A stretch of 64,000 nt of DNA from Streptomyces spirodelae (lineage in GTDB: Bacteria > Actinomycetota > Actinomycetes > Streptomycetales > Streptomycetaceae): the NCBI RefSeq assembly GCF_017676385.1, contig NZ_JAFFZN010000021.1:62001-126000 (forward strand), read 5' to 3'. Shown one piece after another: positions 33,508 through 43,725 of this stretch (the stretch's first letter is position 1; the number at the start of each line of letters is the position of its first letter). A model generated the notes under the pieces. It was not told the DNA's origin. It worked only from the letters and a program-made list of their open reading frames with translations, and ran no database searches. The translations under genes were made by a program, and so were the position numbers.

Positions 33508-34194
33508 ATGGCGGAGGTCTCCAGGACTGCTCTGGTCACCGGCGGCAATCGCGGCATCGGACACGCGGTCGCCGCGCTGCTGCACGGACGCGGACACCGC
33601 GTGATCGTCGCCTCGCGGGACGGTGACCAGGCCCGGGCGGCGGCCGAGCGGCTGGGCGCGGGGGCGCGGGGCGCCCGGCTGGACGTCACGGACGCCGCGG
33701 CGGTGGCCGAGCTGCACGCCTCGGTGGGCGAGGTCGACATCCTGGTCAACAACGCCGGAGTGCAGCTCGACTGGGGCGAGGAGCCGACGGGGATCGACCT
33801 GGCGCTGGTGCACAGCACGCTGGAGGTCAATCTGCTGGGCGCGTGGCGGATGGCGCAGGCGTTCGTACCTGACATGGTGCGCCGGGGCTGGGGGCGGGTC
33901 GTCAACATCTCCAGCGGCACCGCCTCGTTCGACCTCGGCCTGCCCGGCCGGTGTCCGGCCTACTCCGTCTCCAAGTCCTCCCTCAACGCGCTGACGGTGC
34001 TGCTCGCCCGCGAGACCGAGGGCACCGGGGTGCTGGTGAACGCCATCAACCCCGGGCTGGTCCGCTCCCGGATGCGGCCGGATGCCGAGCAGTCGCCGCA
34101 GGAGGCCGCCGAGCACATCGTGCGTGCGGCCACGCTGCCCGACGACGGCCCTTCGGGGGCCTTCCTGCGCCGGGACGCCGTCATCGGCTGGTGA
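33508..34194 (+). CDS. Short-chain dehydrogenase/reductase, 228 aa
   Basis: A classical SDR: cofactor motif TALVTGGNRGIGHAVA, NNAG (about residue 80), catalytic Ser in NISSGTAS and YSVSK (Tyr-x3-Lys, about residue 151). GGGAGGG precedes the ATG at 33508. It resembles reductases of polyketide tailoring such as quinone or ketone reductases. It is the first gene after the divergent promoter; the VOC genes downstream have their own box. Confidence 0.85.
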   Translation: MAEVSRTALVTGGNRGIGHAVAALLHGRGHRVIVASRDGDQARAAAERLGAGARGARLDVTDAAAVAELHASVGEVDILVNNAGVQLDWGEEPTGIDLALVHSTLEVNLLGAWRMAQAFVPDMVRRGWGRVVNISSGTASFDLGLPGRCPAYSVSKSSLNALTVLLARETEGTGVLVNAINPGLVRSRMRPDAEQSPQEAAEHIVRAATLPDDGPSGAFLRRDAVIGW

Positions 34195-34236
34195 GAGCGG
34201 CCCGCGGCGGTCCCCCGACCGCGTCCCCAGACATCT

Positions 34237-34257
34237 TCGAGGGCCGCTGGCTACTCC
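34237..34257 (+). promoter_or_regulatory. SARP-type promoter for the first VOC gene
   Basis: TCGAGGG, 8 nt, TACTCC, 42 nt before the GTG at 34299. The upstream heptamer expected at 34226-34232 is degenerate (CCCAGAC). Confidence 0.6.
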
Positions 34258-34298
34258 TGGGAGCGACAGCGCATCCCAGCCCTGCGGAGGTACTCCCA

Positions 34299-34700
34299 GT
34301 GATCAACGGCGTGAACAAGATCTTCATCTTCGTCGACGACCAGCAGAAGGCCAAGGAGTTCTGGACCCAGACCATGGGCTTCGGTCTCCACCTGGACTCC
34401 GAGGAATGCCCGGGCGCGGGATGGGTCGAGGTGGTGACGCCGGACAAGCGGGCCATCCTCATCCTGGCGCAGCGCCCCGAGGGCATGCCCAGCACCGCAG
34501 GACAGCGCTCCCACACGGCGTTCTACTGCGACGACATCCACAAGACCGTGGCCGAGCTGCGGTCGCGCGGGGTCGAGATCGCGAACGACATCACCGAGGA
34601 GCACTGGGGCCTGTCGGCGGACTTCAAGGACCCGCTGGGCACCCTGTTCAACATCGGTGAGCGCACCCCCGAGGTCCAGCCCCCGCCGCCCGGCGACTGA
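34299..34700 (+). CDS. VOC/glyoxalase-fold protein, 133 aa
   Basis: A vicinal-oxygen-chelate fold: NKIFIFVDDQQKAKEFWTQTMGF at the start, the repeat SHTAFYCDDIHKTVAELRSRGV in the second half, and DPLGTLFNI at the end. Members include resistance proteins, dioxygenases and cyclase-like proteins. Metal ligands cannot be assigned with certainty. The GTG start has GGAGG 8 nt upstream. A second VOC gene follows after a large inverted repeat. A role in product binding (self-protection) or ring oxidation is possible. Confidence 0.8.
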   Translation: MINGVNKIFIFVDDQQKAKEFWTQTMGFGLHLDSEECPGAGWVEVVTPDKRAILILAQRPEGMPSTAGQRSHTAFYCDDIHKTVAELRSRGVEIANDITEEHWGLSADFKDPLGTLFNIGERTPEVQPPPPGD

Positions 34701-34742
34701 CGCCCGGCAACTGACGCACCGCACGCGGTCGTCGCGGCTCCC

Positions 34743-34847
34743 GACGATTCCGCCGGACCCGGGCCGTCGTGGCTGACCACCGTTGCGGCGGAATCCGTTT
34801 CCGCCGCAACGGCGCAGCCGCAACAGGGAGGGTCCGGCGGAATCGTC
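34743..34847. repeat. Nested inverted repeat between the two VOC genes
   Basis: Outer 18-nt arms (34743-34760 and 34830-34847) are perfectly complementary and enclose an inner 13-bp stem (34780-34792 and 34800-34812) with a 7-nt loop. Both arms share the GCGGCGGAATC/TCCGCCG theme. It could terminate or attenuate transcription between the VOC genes, or form a cruciform. The second VOC gene has no separate SARP box, so partial read-through may set its level. Confidence 0.7.
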
Positions 34848-34905
34848 TGCGGGCGCGACCCGCCACGCACCGGCCCACTCACCACACCCGCAGGAGGTAT
34901 CCACC

Positions 34906-35352
34906 GTGCCAGGGGAGAACACAGCGGCCGCCGGCGACGACATCCGGGCCGGCCAGCCGACCCTCTTCACCGGTGACATCGAGGCGATGGCGGCGTTCTA
35001 CCGCACCATCGGCTTCGTGGAGACCTACCGGTTCCCCACCAAGGAGGAGCCGGTCTTCATCACGCTCAAGTGGAGCGCCTTTCATCTCACGCTTGCCGAC
35101 GAGGCCGCCGTACGGGCCTCGACCGGGCTGGACGGCATCGGTGCCTCCACCGGCCGCCGGTTCGACATCACCGTCATCGTCGAGGACGTCGACAAAACCG
35201 TCGGCGCGCTGCGCGAGGCCGGTGCCCCGGTGGTGCTGGACCCCCGCGACCAGCCCTGGGGCGACCGGCACGCCTATGTGACCGACCCCGAGGGCAACTA
35301 CGTGCAGATCACCACGCACAGCAACCACGACTTCGGGTGGAGCGGCGCATGA
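34906..35352 (+). CDS. VOC/glyoxalase-fold protein, 148 aa
   Basis: A second VOC protein: QPTLFTGDIEAMAAFYRTIGF, then FDITVIVEDVDKTVGALREAGAPV and ending with YVTDPEGNYVQI, which is a typical bleomycin-resistance/dioxygenase-superfamily tail. The GTG at 34906 is preceded by a strong AGGAGGT. It shares only fold-level similarity with the first VOC protein, so they are not a recent duplication. A resistance or ring-modifying role are both possible. Confidence 0.8.
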   Translation: MPGENTAAAGDDIRAGQPTLFTGDIEAMAAFYRTIGFVETYRFPTKEEPVFITLKWSAFHLTLADEAAVRASTGLDGIGASTGRRFDITVIVEDVDKTVGALREAGAPVVLDPRDQPWGDRHAYVTDPEGNYVQITTHSNHDFGWSGA

Positions 35353-35368
35353 ACGTCTCCTGCCGCAC

Positions 35369-35400
35369 TCGAGCTGGACTCGAGGCGCTGCTGGGACCCT
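35369..35400 (+). promoter_or_regulatory. SARP-type promoter for the 35468 P450
   Basis: TCGAGCT, 4 nt, TCGAGGC, 8 nt, GACCCT, 68 nt before the GTG start. Both heptamers carry the TCGAG core. It is among the best-matching copies in the window. Confidence 0.8.
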
Positions 35401-35467
35401 GGCCGGTGCGTCCGGTCACATCGCTGCGACCTCCGCACGAACGAACAGCCTCCGAAGGGAGCCAGGT

Positions 35468-36700
35468 GTGACCACGACAGGTCCACGGCCGGCCGCGCCC
35501 CGTCAGGAACAGCCGCCCCTCGCCTATCCGTTGGGCGAGCCCACCCGCCTCGATCTGCACCCCGGCTACGCCCGGCTGCTCGCCGAGGCGCCGCTCACCC
35601 GGGTGACCATGCCGCACGGCGGCACCGCCTGGCTGGCGACCGGGTACGAGGCGGTGCGCGAGGTGATGTCCTCACCCGCGGTCAGCCGCGCGGCCGCCGC
35701 TGAGAACCCGGCGATACCCCGGCTGATGCCCGAGCCCCCGCCCGCCGGGACGATCATGACGCTCGACCCGCCGGAGCACTCCCGGCTGCGCCGCCTGGTC
35801 AGCAAGGCGTTCACGGCCCGCCGGGTGGAGGCCATGCGGCCCCGTATCCAGAAGGCCGTCGACGAACTGCTGGACGAGATGGTGGCGCACGGCGCCCCCG
35901 CCGATCTGGTGCGGCATCTGGCCGTGCCGCTGCCGGTGCGGGTGATCTGCGAGGTGATGGGCGTACCCGTCGAGGACGAGAAGCACTTCCGCGCCTTCAC
36001 CGAGGGCATCATGGGCACCACGGCCTTCGACTCGGACGAGGTCAAGGCCGCGATGGGCAACTTCTTCGGCTACTTCGCCCAGTTGGTCGCCGAGCGCCGC
36101 GCCAACCCCACCGACGACCTGCTCGGTGCGCTGGTCACGGCGCGGGACGACGACGACAAGCTCAGCGAGCAGGAGCTGGTGTGGCTGGGGGTGGCGCTGC
36201 TCATCGGGGGCCACGAGACCACCCTGAACCAGATCACCAACTTCACCTATGTGCTGCTGAACAACCCGGCGCGCGCCCAGGAGCTGCGCGAGCACCCCGA
36301 GCTGTGGCCCAGGGCCGTGGAGGAGCTGCTGCGGTACGTGCCCACCGGCGCGGGCTCCGCGTTCGCCAGCCTGGTCACCGAGGACACGGTGCTGCACGGG
36401 GTACCGGTGGCCGCGGGTGAGGCGGTGATCGTGGACCTGGGTGCCGCCAACCGCGACCCGGCCGCCTTCGACCACCCCGATGAGCTGGACTTCCACCGGG
36501 AGCCCAACCACCACTTGGCCATGGGCCACGGAGCCCACTTCTGCCTGGGCGCCCAACTCGCCAGGATGGAACTGCACATCGCGCTGGGCACGCTCCTCGA
36601 CCGCTTCCCCGGCCTGCGGCCGGCGGTGCCCGAAGAGAACCTCACCTGGCGCACGGGGTCGCTGATCCGTGGTCTGGACGAGCTGCCCGTCACCTGGTGA
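35468..36700 (+). CDS. Cytochrome P450, 410 aa
   Basis: The I-helix reads GGHETT (about residues 248-253), with the normal acid-threonine pair. ExxR is in VEELLRY, and the haem loop MGHGAHFCLGAQLARME puts the cysteine ligand near residue 359. The length is normal for CYP105/107-like actinomycete enzymes. No ferredoxin gene is adjacent, so it may share the ferredoxin encoded at 11013-11210. Together with the 9814 enzyme it could account for hydroxylation and ether or methylenedioxy formation. Confidence 0.9.
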   Translation: MTTTGPRPAAPRQEQPPLAYPLGEPTRLDLHPGYARLLAEAPLTRVTMPHGGTAWLATGYEAVREVMSSPAVSRAAAAENPAIPRLMPEPPPAGTIMTLDPPEHSRLRRLVSKAFTARRVEAMRPRIQKAVDELLDEMVAHGAPADLVRHLAVPLPVRVICEVMGVPVEDEKHFRAFTEGIMGTTAFDSDEVKAAMGNFFGYFAQLVAERRANPTDDLLGALVTARDDDDKLSEQELVWLGVALLIGGHETTLNQITNFTYVLLNNPARAQELREHPELWPRAVEELLRYVPTGAGSAFASLVTEDTVLHGVPVAAGEAVIVDLGAANRDPAAFDHPDELDFHREPNHHLAMGHGAHFCLGAQLARMELHIALGTLLDRFPGLRPAVPEENLTWRTGSLIRGLDELPVTW

Positions 36701-36719
36701 CGGCCCGCCCGTGATCGGC

Positions 36720-36751
36720 TCGAGACCCCGGACCGCCCACAACCACATAGC
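36720..36751 (+). promoter_or_regulatory. SARP-type promoter for the MFS transporter
   Basis: TCGAGAC, 4 nt, GACCGCC, 8 nt, CATAGC, 24 nt before the ATG. The second heptamer is degenerate. Confidence 0.55.
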
Positions 36752-36774
36752 ACCGACAGTGCGGAGTTGGAGAC

Positions 36775-38478
36775 ATGACCACCACAGCGGACAACTCGGT
36801 GACCCCGGCGGCCGAGCCGTACCCCAAGCGCTGGATGGCGCTCGGGGTGCTGCTCGCCGCGGCCTTCATGGACCTGCTGGACGTCACGATCGTCAACATC
36901 GCCTTACCCGACATCCGCAGTGACCTGGACGCCGGCTACGCGGCCTCCCAGTGGGTGGTGACGGCCTACACCCTGGCCTTCGGTCTGGGGCTGATCACGG
37001 GCGGCCGGATGGGGGACCGCTACGGCCGCAAGCGGATCTTCCTGCTGGGCATCGGCTTGTTCACGCTCTCCTCGCTGCTGTGCGGTATCGCGCCCGACGT
37101 CGAGGTGCTGGTGACGGCGCGTGCGGTGCAGGGCATCGCGTCGGCGCTGATGGTGCCGCAGATCATGGCGACGGTGTACGCGATCTTCCCGGGGAACGAA
37201 CGGGGCGGCGCCAGCGGCGCCTACGGCGCGGTGACCGGGCTGGCCGCGGTGGCGGGACCGCTGCTGGGTGGCGTGTTCGTCGCCTACGACGTGCTGGGCC
37301 TCGGCTGGCGCGCGGTCTTCCTCGTCAACGTACCCATCGGCATCGCCGCGCTGTTCGCGGCCTCCGTACTGGTGCCGGAGACCAAGTCGGACTTCCCGCT
37401 GCGGATGGACATCCTCGGCGTGGTCCTGGTCAGCGCCAGCCTGCTGCTCCTGCTGTATCCACTGGTGCAGGGGCGCACCAGCGGGTGGCCCGCCTGGATG
37501 GTCGTGGCGGTGATCGCGGCGCCGCTGGTCATGGTCGGCTACGCGCTGCACGCACGGGCCAAGGAGCGACGGGACCACTCCGCGCTGGTGCCGCTGCGGC
37601 TGTTCGGGCAGCCCGGGTTCAGCGCGGGCACCGTCGTGCTGTTCGTCTTCGACGCGACGATGATCGGCTTCTTCCTGGCCATCTCGCTCACCCTGCAGAT
37701 CGGTCTGGGCTACAGCGCCATGCGCACCGGTCTGCTCTTCCTGCCGTGGGCGATCGGCGCCGGTCTCACCTCCGGTGCTGCCGACGGTCTTGTCGGCAAG
37801 CTGGGGCGGCATCTGCTCACCGCCGGGGCGCTGGTGATGGCCGCCGGCATGCTGTGGTTCGCGCTGGCACTTGAGCCGGGCGCGGGCTGGTGGGAGCTGG
37901 CGCCTGGGCTGTTCCTGGCGGGCATCGGCATGGGCGGCGTCATCGGCCCGGCCTTCACCGTCGCGGGCGCCCATGTGGAGGGCAGGGACGCGGGTGCCGC
38001 CTCCGGTTCGCTGAGCGCCGCTGTCCAGCTCGGCAATGCCACGGGTGCCGCGCTGCTGGGTGTCCTGCTGTTCACACCGCTCGCCAACGCCGCGCCCGAC
38101 GCGTACGACGGTCACGACAAGCAGCTGCGGACCGAGCTGAGGGCCGCCGGTATTCCGGCCTCCGAGGCGCGCGAGCTCTCGGCGCAGCTGCGGCCCTGCT
38201 TCGTCGACTACGCCGAGGAGGAGAACCCCGACAAACAACCGAAGAGCTGTGGTCCGGTGTTCGAGCGGGCCGGCAGCGACCCCAGGGTGCAGCAGGCGGT
38301 GGACAAGGCGGTGGACGCGGGCCGAGCGGACATGTTCACCGACACCTTCGGCCGCTTCGTGTGGTTCACGGTCGGCGGCCTGGTCGTCGTCGCGCTGCTC
38401 GCCCAGACGATGCCGCGCGAGGTGCGGGGCTACGAGAGCTGGGGCGAGGAGAGCGAGGCCCAGGAGGCCAAGGGCTGA
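36775..38478 (+). CDS. DHA2-family MFS multidrug exporter, 567 aa
   Basis: Fourteen predicted membrane segments. MDLLDVTIVNIALPDI with the following SQWVVTAYTLAFGLGLITGGRMGDRYGRKR (about residues 32-85) is the DHA2 drug:H+ antiporter signature. A hydrophilic loop of about 80 residues lies before the last helix. It is the likely export and self-resistance pump. Leu44 is encoded by TTA (36904-36906), a rare codon in Streptomyces that would make translation depend on the bldA tRNA. It is closed by a long hairpin. Confidence 0.9.
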   Translation: MTTTADNSVTPAAEPYPKRWMALGVLLAAAFMDLLDVTIVNIALPDIRSDLDAGYAASQWVVTAYTLAFGLGLITGGRMGDRYGRKRIFLLGIGLFTLSSLLCGIAPDVEVLVTARAVQGIASALMVPQIMATVYAIFPGNERGGASGAYGAVTGLAAVAGPLLGGVFVAYDVLGLGWRAVFLVNVPIGIAALFAASVLVPETKSDFPLRMDILGVVLVSASLLLLLYPLVQGRTSGWPAWMVVAVIAAPLVMVGYALHARAKERRDHSALVPLRLFGQPGFSAGTVVLFVFDATMIGFFLAISLTLQIGLGYSAMRTGLLFLPWAIGAGLTSGAADGLVGKLGRHLLTAGALVMAAGMLWFALALEPGAGWWELAPGLFLAGIGMGGVIGPAFTVAGAHVEGRDAGAASGSLSAAVQLGNATGAALLGVLLFTPLANAAPDAYDGHDKQLRTELRAAGIPASEARELSAQLRPCFVDYAEEENPDKQPKSCGPVFERAGSDPRVQQAVDKAVDAGRADMFTDTFGRFVWFTVGGLVVVALLAQTMPREVRGYESWGEESEAQEAKG

Positions 38479-38492
38479 CCCGCCCGGCCCCT

Positions 38493-38540
38493 ACGCGGTG
38501 GAGCCCCGGCCCTGGGAACAGGGCCGGGGCTCCACCGCGT
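38493..38540. terminator. Long hairpin between convergent genes
   Basis: A perfect 21-bp stem with a 6-nt loop lies between the MFS gene (+) and the end of the PKS/carboxylase operon (-). It is likely a bidirectional terminator. Confidence 0.85.
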
Positions 38541-38563
38541 GCGGGGAGATGCCGTACGGCAGG

Positions 38564-39907
38564 TCATCCGCGGGTGTCGAGGAAGGAGGTGATGTGCCGG
38601 CCCTCCTGGAAGACGGGGTCGGCGACGATCTCGCGCAGCAGCGGGATGGTGGTGTGCACCCCGGGCCCGGCGATACGGAACTCGGCCAGCGCCCGGTCCA
38701 TCCTCTCCAGCGCCTCGTCGCGTTCGGGTGCCCAGCAGATGACCTTCGCCAGCAGCGAGTCGTACTGCGGCGGCACCTTCCAGCCGGCCCGGCCATGGGT
38801 GTCCACCCGCACGAACGGGCCGCCCGGCGGGACGAACTCCTCCAGGGTGCCCGGTGCCGGGGCGAAGTCCCGTGCCGGGTCCTCCGCGTTGACGCGGCAC
38901 TCCACCGCGACACCGCGCGGCACCAGGTCCTCCTGGGCCATCCGCAGCGCCTCACCGGAAGCGACCCGGATCTGCTCGCGTACCAGATCGACCCCGTAGA
39001 CCGCTTCGGTGACCGGATGCTCCACCTGGATACGGCAGTTCATCTCCATGAAGGAGAAACCCTCGTCGTGCACCAGGAACTCGAAGGTGCCGGCGCCGGT
39101 GTAGCCGATGGCGCGGGCGCCGCGCACCGCGGCGCGGGCCATGGCCGAGCGCAGCTGCGGGTGCAGCCCCGGTCCCGGGCTCTCCTCGATGAGCTTCTGG
39201 TGCCTGCGCTGCACGGAGCAGTCACGCTCGCCCAGGTGCAGCACGGTGCCGTGTCCGTCTGCGAGGACCTGCACCTCGATATGGCGGGCGCTGTCGCAGT
39301 ACCGCTCCATGTAGACGCGGTTGTCGCCGAAGACGGCCTGCGCGGTCGCCCGGGTCTGCCGGTAGGCGGGCAGCAGGTCGGAGGCGTGCCGTACGACGGT
39401 CATGCCCCGGCCGCCGCCCCCGGCCGCCGCCTTGATGATGAGCGGATAGCCGATCCGGGATGCCAGATCCGCGGCCTCGGCGGCGCTGTCCACGGTGCCG
39501 GGGCTGCCGGGCAGCACCGGCAGCCCCGCGTCCGTCATCAGCGACCGGGCGACCGCCTTGTCGCCCAGCCTGGAGAGCACTTCGGGGCGCGGCCCGATGA
39601 ACGTCAGCCCGTTCTCCGCGCAGATCTCGGCGAAGTCCGGGTCCTCGGACAGAAAGCCGTAGCCCGGGTGCACGGCGTCGGCCCCGGTGCGCAGCGCCGC
39701 CTCGATCACGGCCGGCGCCGAGAGATACGACTTGCGGGGTGCTCCGGGCCCTATCTGCACCGCGGCGTCCGCGGCGTGCACATGGCTGCTGTCCTTGTCG
39801 GCCGTCGAGTGCACGGCCACGGTGCGGATGCCCAGTTCGCGGCAGGTCCGCATCACGCGTATCGCGATCTCGCCCCGGTTGGCCACCAGGACGGTGCCGA
39901 AGCCCAT
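38564..39907 (-). CDS. accC: Biotin carboxylase subunit of acetyl-CoA carboxylase, 447 aa
   Basis: An ATP-grasp biotin carboxylase: the start MGFGTVLVANRGEIAIRVMRTCRELGI, HPGYGFLSED, the glycine-rich AAAGGGGRGM loop (about residue 160), and EMNCRIQVEHPVTE (about 285) with catalytic residues. It carboxylates biotin on the BCCP encoded just upstream (1-nt gap). It is the last gene of the eleven-gene operon and helps supply malonyl-CoA for the polyketide synthase. Confidence 0.95.
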   Translation of the reverse strand: MGFGTVLVANRGEIAIRVMRTCRELGIRTVAVHSTADKDSSHVHAADAAVQIGPGAPRKSYLSAPAVIEAALRTGADAVHPGYGFLSEDPDFAEICAENGLTFIGPRPEVLSRLGDKAVARSLMTDAGLPVLPGSPGTVDSAAEAADLASRIGYPLIIKAAAGGGGRGMTVVRHASDLLPAYRQTRATAQAVFGDNRVYMERYCDSARHIEVQVLADGHGTVLHLGERDCSVQRRHQKLIEESPGPGLHPQLRSAMARAAVRGARAIGYTGAGTFEFLVHDEGFSFMEMNCRIQVEHPVTEAVYGVDLVREQIRVASGEALRMAQEDLVPRGVAVECRVNAEDPARDFAPAPGTLEEFVPPGGPFVRVDTHGRAGWKVPPQYDSLLAKVICWAPERDEALERMDRALAEFRIAGPGVHTTIPLLREIVADPVFQEGRHITSFLDTRG

Positions 39908-39908
39908 C

Positions 39909-40451
39909 TCACGCCCCCTCGTCCTGGCCGCCGCCGGCGGTTTCGTCGGGGTCGATCAGCACCAGCGGCTCGCCGTACTCGACGGGCTCGCCGTCGCCGA
40001 CCAGCACCTCGACCACGCGCCCGGGCCGGGTGGCCTCCAGCGGGTTCATCAGCTTCATCGCCTCGATGATGCCGAGCTGCTGGCCCTTCTCCACGTGGTC
40101 GCCCGGCTGTACGAAGGGGGGTGCACCGGGGGCGGGGGCAGCGTAGAAGGTGCCGACGAGGGGCGCGCATTCGCGGTGCCCCTCCAGGATTTCCTCCCCG
40201 GCGCCCCCCGCGGCGCCGGTTCCCTCCTGGGGGGCCGGGCCGACGAGGGCGGCCGGCCCTCGGTCGCCCTCCCATTCGACCTCGATGCTCGCCGCACCGA
40301 GTGCGATGCGGACCCTGCGGGGCTTGTCAGGGCCTACCCGGACAACCTCCGCGATGCTGCGGCAGATGTCCGCGAGGGCCAGCCCGCTGTTGTCGTAGTC
40401 GAGCCCGGCGAGTGTGTCGTCGGAGCCCTGCGTCTGGGTGAGCTCACTCAT
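39909..40451 (-). CDS. accB: Biotin carboxyl carrier protein, 180 aa
   Basis: The biotinylation motif EAMKLM places the modified lysine near residue 133, in a C-terminal lipoyl/biotinyl domain (about residues 95-170). A Pro/Ala/Gly-rich linker joins it to the N-terminal part (DICRSIAEVVRVG). It lies between the carboxylase and carboxyltransferase genes in the operon and carries the carboxyl group between the two active sites. Confidence 0.95.
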   Translation of the reverse strand: MSELTQTQGSDDTLAGLDYDNSGLALADICRSIAEVVRVGPDKPRRVRIALGAASIEVEWEGDRGPAALVGPAPQEGTGAAGGAGEEILEGHRECAPLVGTFYAAPAPGAPPFVQPGDHVEKGQQLGIIEAMKLMNPLEATRPGRVVEVLVGDGEPVEYGEPLVLIDPDETAGGGQDEGA

Positions 40452-40593
40452 GAGTGCCTCTCGATCGGTAATGCGTACCCGGCATGGGGAGTTGCGCTTG
40501 TCGGCCCTGCGCCCTGGGGGAACCTCCCGGCCGAAGGCTGGGGGAAGGCGGGCAGCCCGCGAACAACAGCCAGGGGCAGCCCCTCACCGGCCG

Positions 40594-42264
<1,671 letters not shown>

Positions 42265-42295
42265 GTCGGTCCCTTGGGTTCGCGGTGCGCGGCCG

Positions 42296-42607
42296 TCAGT
42301 AGGTGGCGTCCACCTCGTAGATGCCGAACGGCACCTTCAGCCGGGTGTCCCGGTACGGGCGCAGCGGCGCGGTGTCGTCCTTGTGCGCTGCGCCCTCCTC
42401 CCACGCGCGGAAGGCCGCCATGTCGGACCAGCGGCTGACGACGACGAGCGCGGTGGGGTCGGCAGGTGAGCGCAGCAGCTCGTTGCCGAGCATCCCGGGC
42501 ACCCGCGCCATCCGCTTGCTGACCTGGTGGTACGCGTCGCGCACCGCGGCCAGCTGCTCGTCGTCGTAAGCCGCCTGGTAGACCAGTACCCGGACCTCAG
42601 CGGGCAT
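42296..42607 (-). CDS. Antibiotic-biosynthesis monooxygenase (ABM) domain protein, 103 aa
   Basis: A small dimeric alpha/beta-barrel protein: VRVLVYQAAYDDEQLAAVRDAYHQV, MLGNELLRSPADPTALVVVSRW and FRAWEEG are typical ABM features. Relatives act as cofactor-free anthrone or phenol oxygenases (TcmH, ActVA-Orf6 type) or as cyclases. It overlaps the next ABM gene by 11 nt, and the two may form a heterodimer or act in sequence. The catalytic residue cannot be assigned from sequence. Confidence 0.8.
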   Translation of the reverse strand: MPAEVRVLVYQAAYDDEQLAAVRDAYHQVSKRMARVPGMLGNELLRSPADPTALVVVSRWSDMAAFRAWEEGAAHKDDTAPLRPYRDTRLKVPFGIYEVDATY

Positions 42608-42941
42608 CTGCGCCCGCCTTGCCGGGTACGTGCGCGACGACCGTCATGGTGTTGAACGAGCCCTGGGAGCGGTAGGGGTGCAGCCGCTCGCGGTGGGCGA
42701 GGTGCGCTTCGCTGGTCTCGAACTCGCGGAAGCCGGGTTCGTCCACCCAGTCGCTGACGATGTAGTACGTGGACTCCTCGTCGGCCGACTTGGACAGCCA
42801 CTGGCCCAGGCAGGCGGGGTGGCCGGTGACGGCCTCGGTGCTGCCGCGCCACACCTTCTCGAAGTCGGCTTCCATGCCGGGGTTGATCTGCATCCGCAGC
42901 AGCACCCGGAACTGGCCCTCGCTCTTCGCTTCGGTGGTCAC
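42597..42941 (-). CDS. ABM-domain monooxygenase, 114 aa
   Basis: FRVLLRMQINPGMEADFEKVW, then YYIVSDWVDEPGFREFETSEAH, closely resembles the N-terminal ABM half of the fusion protein encoded at 2253-3515 (FRVLLRMEIHPGRRQEFERTW and YYVLTDWADEPSFRAFELSEAH). The two are clear paralogues. The GTG at 42941 follows GGAGGA and overlaps the KR stop by 4 nt. It is likely an oxygenase producing the quinone of the polycycle. Confidence 0.85.
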   Translation of the reverse strand: MTTEAKSEGQFRVLLRMQINPGMEADFEKVWRGSTEAVTGHPACLGQWLSKSADEESTYYIVSDWVDEPGFREFETSEAHLAHRERLHPYRSQGSFNTMTVVAHVPGKAGADAR

Positions 42942-43690
42942 GAGATTCCTCCGTCCACGCCGATGGTGGCGCCGGTGACATAGCGGGACAGGTCGCTGGC
43001 CAGCCACAGGATGGCGCCCGCGACCTCGTCGGGGGTGCCGAGCCGGGCCAGCGCGGTCTTGGCGCTGTACCGCTCGATCATGAGTTTCTGCTGGTCCTCG
43101 GGCATCTTGTGCAGGTTCTCGGTCTCGATGACACCGAGCGCGACGATGTTGAAGCGGATGCCCTTGGCTCCGAACTCCTTGGCCAGCGAGCGGTTCAGGC
43201 CGACCAGCGCCGCCTTGGTCGCGGTGTAGTGGGAGCGCAGCGGAATTCCCGCCTCCACCGCCTTGGAGCCGATGCTGACGACGGAGGAGCCCTCGCCCAG
43301 CAGCGGCAGCGCCGCCTGGATGACGAGGTGGACGCCGGTGAGGTTGGTGTCGACGATGCGGCGCCACTCCTCCAGGGGCAGCTCGGCGTAGGGGATATGG
43401 CTGATGGCACCCGCGTTGTTGACGACCAGGTCGAGCCGGCCCCAGCGGGTGCGGGCCTCCTCGATCAGGGCGGTGACGCTGTCGGGGTCCGAGACATCGG
43501 CGCACACCACATGGTGGTCGCCGTCGGTCTCCTTGAGGGCCGCCTCCAGCGAGGCGACGGCCTCGCTCTCCTTCTGGTAGCAGGTCAGCACGTCGGCGCC
43601 GGCCTCGGCCAGGGCGAGCGCGATGCCCCGGCCCACTCCCCTGGTACCGCCGGTGACCAGGGCCTTCTTGCCCTTGAGGCCGAGATCCAT
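42938..43690 (-). CDS. FabG-like ketoreductase (SDR), 250 aa
   Basis: A classical SDR: KKALVTGGTRGVGRGIALALAEAG, NNAGAI (about residue 92), Ser in VVSIGSKA, YTATK (about 156) and the C-terminal YVTGATIGVDGGIS. In pentangular pathways this type of KR reduces a ketone of the folded polyketide (for example the C-19 type). Strong GGAGGAA precedes the ATG at 43690. The operon position, between the aromatase/DUF1772 genes and the ABM genes, fits an early ring-forming step. Confidence 0.9.
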   Translation of the reverse strand: MDLGLKGKKALVTGGTRGVGRGIALALAEAGADVLTCYQKESEAVASLEAALKETDGDHHVVCADVSDPDSVTALIEEARTRWGRLDLVVNNAGAISHIPYAELPLEEWRRIVDTNLTGVHLVIQAALPLLGEGSSVVSIGSKAVEAGIPLRSHYTATKAALVGLNRSLAKEFGAKGIRFNIVALGVIETENLHKMPEDQQKLMIERYSAKTALARLGTPDEVAGAILWLASDLSRYVTGATIGVDGGIS

Positions 43691-43725
43691 GAGTTCCTCC
43701 GTAAGGGGTCGTATGTCACAGCAGG

